Positions 34,563 through 46,500 of a stretch of DNA of 64,000 nucleotides are shown here, piece by piece. The stretch's first letter is position 1; the number at the start of each line of letters is the position of its first letter. The position numbers were made by a program, and so were the translations under genes. A model generated the notes under the pieces. The model was not told the origin of the DNA. It saw nothing but the letters and a program-made list of their open reading frames with translations, and made no database searches. This DNA is from Micromussa lordhowensis (taxonomy: Eukaryota > Cnidaria > Anthozoa > Scleractinia > Lobophylliidae), in NCBI GenBank assembly GCA_964020085.1, contig OZ026603.1, forward strand, positions 33,555,506 to 33,619,505, in the 5' to 3' direction.

Positions 34563-37500
34563 GAGTATTAAAAGATAATTTGGTTTTATCAACTGAGTTG
34601 ATAATGTGAATTGGCCAAGAGTGAAGCTAGCTTCCGAATCACTTTACGGTGGCCAATTCACATTATCAACTCAATTGATAAAACCAAAATATCTTAGAAT
34701 ATTTTGATGTTTGACAGCCTGGAAAAAAGGTCTCCGGCGAATAGAGCGAAAAATATTCGAAGGATAATAACCTCTATTTCATGTTAAAAGATGTGCGGTA
34801 TTTTATCCTTGGACAGTATCTGTTCCCTCGAAGCTCACAGTTTCCCGAGAGCCTCTCTCCGAAAACTATTTAGGAACAAATTTCCTCGCATCGCGTCAGC
34901 GGAGAAGCAATTGTTCATTATTATCCAAAGGATGTCTTTTGAAGTGGTTGAGATGACCATTTTCGTGACAGTCTGTTGAAAACTGTGATCGCAGTCACGT
35001 GTGTGTACCCGGAAAGATACGCCAACATGATTTATTTCTTTTTTCTTTCAGGAAAGAAAGACCCTCATGGAAGGAAATTGCAAGAAACAAATCCAGATTA
35101 GTTACACAATTACTAAAAGGCTACGACAAGAGGATAAGGCCTTACACTGGAGGTAGGAAAGACAATTTTTATGACAATTTGAACTGCACTTTTGACGCTA
35201 AGTGGTTATCCATTGCTCGAGGTGATGCAGTCACGTGAATTAAATGGAGGTTTTAGCCGAGACTCGTCTCTTTTAATCATACAAGTCGCAGAAATACAAG
35301 AGTGTAATCTCACAGGAATGTAATCAGGGAACACCCAAAATGAATGAGGCATTTACTGCGAGTTAGATATATACGAACATCACTATGGTAATCAGTCGCA
35401 CATGTACAAGAAGAAATATTTGGCTGACTTTATAAAATATTGACCAGGCGCAATAGCCCAATTTCGATATATTAAAATTCAGCCTAAAACAATAGACCTC
35501 AGCACGAGGCTCGTGGGAATAAACCCCATAAACTCTGTAGTTATTCCCACGAGCCTCGTGCTGAGGTCTATTGTTTTAGGCTGAATTTTAATATATCGAA
35601 ATTGGGCTATAGGTTAAGGAACAAACTAAAAAACACTAAATTATTTTTCTATTAAACATGAATGCATCCTGGGGGCTTAGCTCCTCCTTTTTTTTTTACA
35701 CCGACGCCATCTATTATGGTTTTACACAAGCACACAGCCGGTTAGTTGAACTCCTGCTAACATATTATATTTCGCTGCAGACTGCAGCTGTGACGTAACT
35801 TGATTTGTCAAAGCTTACTCGAATGAAAAGCAATATGAACTAAAACAATTAGGAATTAGATTTATACTAAAATATAGTGTGCTTTCCCGCGGGAAAAGCG
35901 CATACTACTATTGGTTTTGGTGTCCTTGTTGTTGTTGCTGCTGTTTTTTTTCGTAACAAATGAAAATAATACAAGAACAGATGCAATTCCAACTTTTTTA
36001 AAACGATCTACTCAGCCGACTGCTCAGTGAACTTTAACGAACGTTAACGAACATTTTGTTATGTATAACAACAATACAAGCTCTAAAGCGAGCGCAATTG
36101 CGAAACCATCGCACAGATGATACAGCCCTATCATGCCTACGAAATAAAACTAACCAGTCTGGTACTGAACGACCCGTTTCGATGACATGAGACATAAGCC
36201 TAGAATGGCTATTGTTTATGCTGTCAACAGTCACTGATGCTTTTGAGGATTGTCCTCACAAAGACAGGTATTACATATTCACCTGGGTTCAAATTATCGA
36301 TAATGCAATTTCTATTTGCTAAAAAAGATCAGCTAATAACGTCTGCCTACTTAGCTACTTTTTTATCCAAAAAGATTTAATGAGTCATTCGCATTAGACA
36401 GTAAAATCTCCCGCGCAGTCGGTTGTTTTGTAATCTCTTTGATCTTACAAAGAGTTTCTCTTAACAGAGTGAAGACTCTAGTCTTGAGCTGTTTGTGTAC
36501 AAAAAATATCTTTACAGGTCTTGTAAACTGCTGTTTTGAGTTCTCGAACACGCCAGCAATACAGAAGTGGGTTGATAGAAGAGTTTAAAAACGCGACAGT
36601 GTCTGCCAGATGCCAAACCTTTGTCCAATTCTCGTAGGAAATGCTTGAGAGACATAAAGAAATGATTATCGGAAAATAGCACAAAATCATAGCCACATAA
36701 AATATAAATGTGTTCACAGCGCTCTTTTTCATCCGTACCGCGTGAGTGTTAAAGCTGTTTCCAGCGCAAGGTGAGTTTTGACACGCAGCCTGCTGTTGAG
36801 TTTGAATCTGAACCTGATGTCGACGAACGACCCGATAAATGTTGATGTACGAGAAAGTTGAAATGAAGATGCCAAGGCAAATACCGACAGCCATTATATT
36901 GAAGTACGCAGTCCACTGCCAGAAGTAAAATACAGCAAACAGCATGTTGGATAACCATATCATAATTATCGAGACGTATATTACGCGCCATTTCGTTGTG
37001 ACGGCGGATTGATATTTCATGGGATATCGAAGCGCTATGAATCTTTCCACACTTATTGCAGTCATTGTGCAGAGCGAAACTCCACATAAAACAAATGCCG
37101 TTATTTCAGACATACTTTCTATATAACGAGAAGTCGTTAGCTCGCTGGCAATGAAGAATGGCTGCGCAACTGACCCAACCAGAAGGTCTGAGACGGCGAG
37201 ACTACAGAGCATTATCACTGAAGTTGAGCGGATTGAAGGAGTTCTCAGAATGGCGGTCAATACCAAAGCGTTTCCAGTGATGGATATTAGTATCAGCGGA
37301 GCGTTAAAAACGCAGTTTACGACAGCGAACGTTTTCAGAGAACCAGGATTTTCCATGTTTTTCCACTGATCTGCTGGGCTTAACTTGTCTTCATCAAGAG
37401 TGGCTCATCACATCAATGAACCCTAAGTAACCTAATCGTCATAAGCCAAGCCTTATTTAAAGAGATTCGGTATTGAATTCATTTTCTATCTTTCATCTTC

Positions 37501-40500
37501 CTCGAGAAAATACAATGTGCATTTGCGTATGTTATGCACAGCATTTGAGTTTTCTATACATATGCTAAATAGCTTTTATCGACAGGTTTATGTTTTTTTA
37601 CCTGTAGGTAAAGCTTACATATTTGAAGTGGCTGTTGCATATTCACATTTCCCACCGTTGATGTCGACAGTTTGCGTCACGACGTAGTGGAAACTAAGTG
37701 ATAGGGAAGCCTAAAAATACCGCAGGGTTTTTTTTTCGTATGTCTTATGAAACAGAAAGCCATATATCAAGGATGTTTATAGTTTCCTGAGTTGAAGATA
37801 AGTCAAAACCAAAGACTTATCTTTGCTCTCCTTGAGAATACAGGTATTCGGTCTTGAGTAAAGTTTCCAATCCCCAGAATTAACATAACGCTTAACGAAA
37901 GATGAAACTCCGCCATAAATAGAGACTAGTAATTTTGAATTTTCAAATTTCTTTTGTTAATTGATAACTTTTTCGTCACTACTTCTTTATAAATATTTGA
38001 CTTTCAGCAATCACTTTGGAGTGGTTTGACTTATAGACTCCGTCAAACTTAATGACAGCTTAGAAATAGGCTGACATTTAAAGCAACAGCTGCGAAATTG
38101 CCGAGAATTCATGTAACATAGCCATTGCAAATATAACTCGCAAACCAATAAAAACTCTCCGCTTTTGTCAGGTCTCCAGAGATTTTGAATCCGGAATTCA
38201 AAGTGGGAACTTTGAATCCGAAAGCTTTTGAATCCGGAGAGTTTCGTCGTGTAAACGATTTTCTCTCGAATCCGGATATTTTTCCGGATCTAGTCAATAA
38301 TAATAATAATAATAATAATAATACCAATAAAAGCTTGCCCAGAGAGAGTATAGGAAGCGCCACGATAAGGTGGCCCTGCGGGTGCACTGGGAGATGTGCA
38401 GGAAGTGTGGGATAGAGTGTATACTAACAAGTGGTATGACCACCAACCCTTGTCAACCGCAGAAAATGGAGAGGTGAGGATTACCTGGGACATGACGATC
38501 TACACAGACAAAGTGCTGAAGCATAATCGGCCAGACATTACTCTAATGCATAAAGACACACAGAAATGGACACTTATTGATATAGCTGTGCCAGCGGATC
38601 AGAACATCATTCAGACTGAGGAGGAGAAGGTTGAGAAGTACCAGGAACTAGCATTCGAAATCAGAAGGATTCATGGAGCCTCGAAAGTCACAGTAATACC
38701 TATCGTGATTGGTGCTCTCGGAGGCATATTGAAAAGGTCAAAGGCCTGGCTTGGCAAGTTAGGTGTACCTGACTTCCTTGGAAGTTTACAATTATCGGCC
38801 ATTCTTGGAACTGCTCATCTGTTGCGAAAAGTGTTGTGTCCCTAAGCTACGGGAAGTTGCTGAGACACAATCAGTGTTACCCAGTGGAACATCTGACAAC
38901 TGGAGAAAATCGATAATAATAATACTACTACTAATAATAATAATAATAATGTTGTGCTAATTGGGGACACTATAAATAAATAAACAAATGTTTCAAATAG
39001 AACGTAAACTGTTAAAAACCCCAACTGTTAAGAGAGGCTGACCAGTTGGCTATTTACACAACGCGGTCGAGGAGTTGATCTCGGGACTACCGAGAACAAA
39101 TCCAGATGGTGGTAGGATGAAGGATTTGAACCAAGGACCTCCAGATTTCAAATCCAGCGCCCTAAACCACTCGGCCAAACCATCTCCACGTCAGTCATAT
39201 TGATGGCCATTGATGGCGGTCGCTGGCTGCCTCATTCGGTTACAGATCCAGGCAATCTTTTATAATGGGTAGTGCCATATTTCTCAGAACTGAAACCAAA
39301 ATTATCGACGCAAACGATGTTGTCGTCCACTTAATCGAAGATGATGATTGCACGATCGAAAACCTGGGCGATTCTGGACAAGGCCCGGCCAAATGCCTGG
39401 TGGGACAACATGCTTGGCAACAACGTGGTCGGCGAGTGAAAAGAAAACTTCATCATGAATTTTCGCGGATTTTTGCCGTGTGTAAACGGTTGGGAATCCG
39501 AATATCCTTTCGGTGCAAACGACAACGAATCCGAATACTCTAAAATTGATGAATTCGGAAACAGTTACGAATCCGGAAAAATCTCCTCTTGTGTAAACCT
39601 AGTCTAAAGTTATTAAAGATACGAGCTGTGTAATAGAATTAATATTGGTCATACAGCTCGAAGTTAATGGATTTTTTCTGACATGATAATGGTAAACTAA
39701 TACTTACAAGTGTTAATGGCTTTTACGAGTTTAATTTAAGCATTGTATGAACAAAGTTAATTTCACGAATGCAAACTCCGCATGAATGAGTTGAACAGAA
39801 TTAGAATTAGTACGTGAGTTGAACAGAATTAGTCGTCAGTGGAAAATCCATTGAAGATTACGATAATGCGGGCTACAAAGGCCTTTTTCAGTATTGTGAA
39901 AATAATGTCAATGTTGTTGTTGTTGTTGTTGTTATGATGATGAGGAAAAAGGCGCATTTAAGTTTATATCCTATCTTTTTCATCTGAATCGTATCTCCAA
40001 CGCGTTATCAGAAAGCCAACAAATAAGGCAGTAATGGTTTCTCCTTTCTGTTACAGCGGAATCCCGATTTCTCGAACCCTCAGTCAGTCGTCCCCTCTCC
40101 TCAGTCAAACACTGTAATTTTACCCCCGATTTCTCGAACTCTCCGATTTCTCGAACCAATTTGCGTTTCCCCTGGAGGCTCGAGAAATCGGGATTCCACT
40201 GTATTCCAAAATTTGTCTTAATCGTTTCTTTAACAAATTAGTCAAATAGAAAGTTACATTTTATTAGTTAAGTGACACTTAGAGTAAAAGCATAAACTAA
40301 TTACAGCATTGTCTGAATAATTATGAAGCATTCTACTACTGTGTATCAAAATGTTTTTCGCCACAAAAGGTATTTTTATCAGCTCATAAGAGGTTGATTT
40401 TTAGAGGCCACATAACACATGTTTATGGTATGATCATTATGTGATAAATTACTTGCGTCAAATAATAGTCAAGATCGAGGAGACCTCTTGCTAGGCAAAG

Positions 40501-43500
40501 TTAATAGTTTTCGCAGTTGTAATGTGGTCATTTTGCTTCACAATGATGCATGCTTACGCCGTCTGAGTAATTAAACACACATCCTTGATGTGACCAATTC
40601 AAGAGACATATCGATTCATTTGTTAAGTAGGATATGTTTCAATATAAATGAATGTCATTCTCCACGAAAGTCCATCCAGCAATTGCTCTTTTATCGCGAG
40701 GAACGCTACGCCTAGTACAACTGTTTTGTGAAGTAAAAACCAAAATCCTAGTGCTGATTTGCCTGTCGGCGTGACATTTGTCTTAAAATCTTTAAAACTC
40801 CAGCACGAATCTCAACAAGACGCCAACAATACAGCAAGGGATTGACAGACGAATTCAGAAATACAACGGTATCTGCCAGATGCCACACTTCAGGCAAACT
40901 CTTGGACGTTATACTTGCAATGCACAAAGAAATTATTATCGGGAAATAACACAGAATTATAGCAATGTAAAATATAAAGGTGTTCAAAGCACTCCTTTTC
41001 ATTCGCACCATGTTGGAATTATCTCCCTCAGTCGTGTTTTGCTGTGCGGCCTGTTGTTGAACTTGGATCTGAGTTTGATGGTGACGGACGATCCGATAAA
41101 TTCTAATGTAACAAAACGTTGAAATTAGGATAAAAAGGCAAACACCAGTAGCTGCCATAGTAAAGTATATAGGCCAATTCCAAACATAGAAACCTGAGAA
41201 GACAAAATTGATTATCCATATGATTAAGACCAGTGTACTTAGGGCATGTGGTTTGGCTGCAATAGTTGATTGATATCTCATTGGATACTGAAGCGCCAAA
41301 AACCGATCTATACTTATGGCAGTCATTGTACAAAGAGAAACTCCGCATAAACAAAATGCCGTTATTTTAGACACCCTATCGATGAAAGAAACCCTTGTAA
41401 GAAGGCTGGCTAGAAAAAACGGTTGAGCGATAGATCCAACAAGAAAGTCCGAGACAGCGAGATTGGAAAGCATTGTCATTGAACTTGAACAAATGAAAGG
41501 AGTTCTCTTTATGGCAGCCAATACCAGGAGATTTCCAGCTATGGATATGAGCATCAATGGCGCATTAAGGACACAGATAATGATGACAGCAGTTTCAATC
41601 GAATCGTGGTTGTCTTCAATCTTGGCAGAGCCATCTAAAGACCCGTTCGTCAACTTGTCTGTATAATTCATCCTACTAGATTTAAACATACACCTTCACT
41701 CCCATCAGCGCCGGTTTTCTGATATACCCAGCTCATTATTTTATTTTATATCCAATTTCTTTCCTGACGTATTAAATAGCTATTACAAATAACAAGTGAT
41801 GTTCATAAAATATGTTAATGACATCGTTAACCAATACGATGTTCAAAGCACATCTTGAGAACATCATGTCTCATTGGTAAAATTTCTACCCAAACCTGAT
41901 AATTACGCACAGAGCTTATATTGATCTATCTAAGCAAGTTCAACATCACTGAAGACGATGAAAACAAATCTCTATTCAAATTTAAATAAAAATAGCACCA
42001 TGTGAATTGCATCTTATTTCCTTTAATGGCGTCCATCTCATTGGTCCAATTTACTTACAACTGTCAAATATGCACAAAGCAAATATCGATTTACGTAAAG
42101 GAGCTCACTGTTAAAAGCGATAAAAACAATTCTTTATTTAGACTTTCAAAAAAAAACATATATAAGTTCATCGCTAGTTTACAATAAATGAAATTCCAAA
42201 TCTTGAAAGGGCACTGCTGTGGGTGTTTGTATATTTACGTACGCACTTTTTCGAGCATTTTAGTGAAGCAAATATAGTAAACATTATTTTGAACAAACAC
42301 AATATAATTGAAAAACATTCGATTTAGCATTTTGTCAAGAACCGCCATGTTTGTCTTTGAGAAGTTATGGTATGCCTCTTATAGGTTGTTGTCCGAGTTT
42401 ACATCCTTGTAATTAATACAAACTGAAAATCAAAGAATTGGATCATCAGCATAATCTGAACATTTTAGTTATCTTTTTCTGAGTAAACCGAGAATTCTAG
42501 TTGGAGCTATAGAAGAGCATTAAAAAGATTTATTTCAGTTAGGAACCAAAAGCATAATTCGCAAAAGCCTATTTTCCGTGTAATAACGCGTTATACTGAA
42601 TTTCTTTAACTTAACACTTGAAATCTACTAGTAATAGCTGACACGTATTGACATAAACTGTCACTTAAAAAGAACACCATTATTCTAAATTAGCCATCGT
42701 CCCTTTTTAGTTTTATCCTAATATCGCTTTATTTTTGTCTTAACTGGGTCGATTGTGCAGGTTTTTAAGATTTGTAACAACTGAAATCAGAAAAAAAAAA
42801 ACTTTACTATGAAACGGCAAATATCATGAACTAATCTTGATGCGAAGGTTGTATTTTGCAAAAATTTTTAGTTGAAGTCTTATCTAATTCAAAAGAGAGA
42901 CGCAATCTACAGCGCCAACTGAAAGATAATTAGATATATGCTTTGCAGCATATAATATAATTTATATTCTAATGAAGCTTGTTTTATAAAATAATTGAGC
43001 CACTAAGCGCGCTCTCATTGGTCGATAGGTGTGTTTAGATGAGAGTATGTAAACACGGTTGCAACTCGGGTTTGCATAACTGTCTCGAATACTGATTTGT
43101 ATTCGAGATTCGTATATTAGTATATATTTGTGTCTTTATTCAAGTTTAACCTGTTCACATACTTATTTTCTTCAAATAGCAAAGTAATTTTAATATAGTG
43201 CTTATTTAGCAATCTGCAGACGGCCACTCAATCTTTCCACCAGTAAATGGATTTTCTTGTTTTCGCGATGTTCACGCCACCTGCTGTAATTTCGAAGCTG
43301 ACATAAAATTAACAAATTAATTCTACAAGGAAAACATATATAACAGGAAAAGACTAGTTAAGGTGAATGTTGCTTCTTCACAACGATATATTGAACACGA
43401 ATGTTTGCAAGGTGAGAAAATTCTGCAAGGGAGCTTGTAGTGTATTCTATTTTTGGAAATTATTCGATGAAATTTTACCTTGCACAAATACTGGTATAAT

Positions 43501-46500
43501 ATCCATTAGTGTGTTTGACACAGAAGCTTAAATAAGATAGCAGATAAGGATAAAAGCTTTTCAGGGAAAACGTCTAGTTAATGCAAGTCATTACAAGCAG
43601 TCGTTTCCTTCCTCTCATATCCTAACGTACCAATGATTTATATGCATGCAGACTGTACAAAAAACATTTCCTCCTCAACACTGGAAATAGTCTAAGCGGA
43701 TAATTAGCAATTATTGGACGAGGTTGAGCAAAATATCGTGATATATCAGTGGCGAACAAATCAAATATTTGCCGAAGCCGAAGGCTGAGGCAAATAATTA
43801 TTCTGCTCGCCACTGACAAATCACGGTATTTTGCGATAACCGAGTTCAAAGATTGTTTTATCATTAAATCACCAAGTTTCTTTTCATATTTAAATCAGCC
43901 CAGGAAAGCGATCTGCCATTTTCACCCTGGTTTTCAATTACGCATGAGTAGAATATTATTTGCAGCAAAATACATTTAGACGGTACTTCGCATGAGCAGA
44001 GCATTATTTGTAAGCAGTTATTTTCAGGTCATGTGGTGGGCTCTCGGCCAATGAAAATGAAGCAAAAATCCATCGAATGATAATTACACTCGTCACCAAA
44101 AATGTAGTGTCCCATAAACATAAACATAAGCATTTTCAAATGATATTTTCTCAAAACCGAGAAACCTCATCCGTGAAGTCCGGATGAGGGTAAAATTGGT
44201 CGAATTCCTTTTTACAATTTGCTCTCCGTTTATTTCTTACAAGAGAAAAGATACTCAGTCATAATTTTAGCACTCTTGAGAAAATGTAGCAAGATGGCTG
44301 TGATCTTATTATTAAATAGTATTTTTCATTTACAGTTTTGCCGATGGACGTTAGGGTCGATATGCTGGTGTCAAACATCTGGGCCATAGAAGAAGCACGC
44401 ATGGTAATTATAAATAGCAAGAGAGGACGAGCTTAAAAGAGAGTTAATTAATCTCCCATCAGTGTTGGCCTCATTCCAAATGCAATCCCTCTTTAAAAGT
44501 TATTTTTATACATGGTACCCAGTTCTCTCACCGAGGGATAGATTGTGCCAAGCGGCCTCCGCTGTACTCGTGATATAAAAATAACAGTACATGTGCTCTA
44601 AAAAAAAACTTGTGTCAGACTGCTTTACGAGTAAGGCCTACATGGTAGATTTTCTCTTTTACCCTTCCACCTCTCTGGTAGTGGACTCTACTGAAGACTG
44701 TTTTTATTTTATTTTTGTCACTTTTTAAAACTGAGAGAAGAGCTGTAAAAGAAAATTACATGATTTAACTTCCGTTTTCTGCAGAGATGCAGACATCGTA
44801 CGGAAATATTTAGCTGGTACCGCTCGTGATTAAATACCGTGATTACGAATGTCCTATTTATAACATTATATTTTATGAACATTTTTTTACTCGAGACTTT
44901 TTAACAGAATTTAAATACGTTTCCTGTCAGGATTTTACCATCGACATCTATCTTCGCCAATACTGGGAAGATCCCCGCCTTTCTTTCCTGGAAAACGAGA
45001 TACAGAAGACGCTCACATTAAATCGACAAACAATAGATGAGATTTGGGTTCCAAGCACATACTTCTTCAACGCTAAGAAAGCTTACTTCCATGACGTCAC
45101 AACTGACAATTACTTACTCCAAATTCAGCCTGACGGAAACATCTTCTATAGCGTGAGGTAGGTAGCCTTGTTTGTCGGAACTGCGTTGTAACATAAGTAA
45201 GTAAAAAAAGTAAGTAAAATCTTTATTTAAACTCGGTTAAAAATCTTCAGTTACACTAAGTATTTTAATTACAATCATTTTGTAAAAATTAAAAAGGCTA
45301 CAAAAACTGGTTTACAAGATTGCCGAGTGGGAATCGAATGTTTCAAGTGCGCGGTTGATTTCCTTCTTAAACTGCTCAATTGATGTAATCGCCCTAATAT
45401 TTTCAGGAAGAGAATTCCATAATAGGGTACCGCTATAGCCAAAGCTACGTTTCAAATAGTCAGTACGCGGCTTGGGCAAGTTTAACTTACCGAAAGAATC
45501 ACGCAAGTCATAGTCTGTGTGCCGCTCACTGAATAAATCGCGCAAGTACACTAGGGCTAGCCCGTTGAGGGACTTAAACATCATTGTAGCTTTCTGCTTT
45601 CTTCTTCTTAATGATAGCCGGTCCCACTTCAAAGTTTCAAGAAGCAGGCTTGAGTTTGCCTCATATTTGGCTTGCAGTTATATAATAACTGCAACAGGAA
45701 AAATAGCTTTTGTCCCTTTAGGTCCATTCGTTAAGTATATTCAAACTGAGAAGAGCGTACAATTTTCTACAAATAATTTTTACGTATTTATAACTAATAG
45801 ATCCCTTTTTCTCTTCATGTCAGATTAACAGTGACAATGGCCTGTAAACTCAATCTTCAGATGTTCCCACATGATGTACAGACATGTACCGTGATGCTGG
45901 AGTCTTGTAAGTATAACCGTTTCCTTGCCTCGCGACGAACAGCTAGCAATTTAGGCAGTTACAACATATGGAAATCAGTAAAATTAATGTTCAGTAAAAT
46001 GTATGCAATAGCAGTTCGAAGTGGTTCTACTGTTGCTGTTTCATGATTGCGATTTGCGTCGACTTGAAGGAATGGCTTAATGTGGCTTGATTTTCTTGTG
46101 ACACTAACAATATTTATAAAATAAATAAAGAAAATCTTCTACATGGGACTTTTCTGAGGTTAAAATGTTTTTGAAACGCGACGTTTCGAGCAGTTTTACT
46201 TCTCTTCTCCATGCAGGCATCGTAGTTCCAGCTCAATAGGGCAGACTTTGTTTTAAAAACGTTTTAACCTTAGAAACGTCACGTGTAGAACAAGAGTTAC
46301 GTCATTTATTTTTTATGTAAAATGAGAGGTTCTGAAAGTTTCAGAAAACTAATGGTATTTGTGTTTTATACAGATGGTTATCAAGCTACAGATGTATATT
46401 ACAAGTGGAATTCACGAAATTCCACAGGTGACGTAGTGTACATTGCAGAGGATCTGGAGATGCCTCAGTTTATGATCACCAAAGTCGAACTGGAAGAGAG

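Noticed and set aside
39115..39187. Functional tRNA-Ser gene on minus
   Set aside because: A and B boxes are present, but the anticodon stem is mismatched, the long serine variable arm is missing, and a SINE body follows.
44160..44195. Hammerhead-like hairpin GAAACCTCATCCG..CGGATGAGG
   Set aside because: There is no CUGAUGA element upstream and the stem junction does not fit the hammerhead core.
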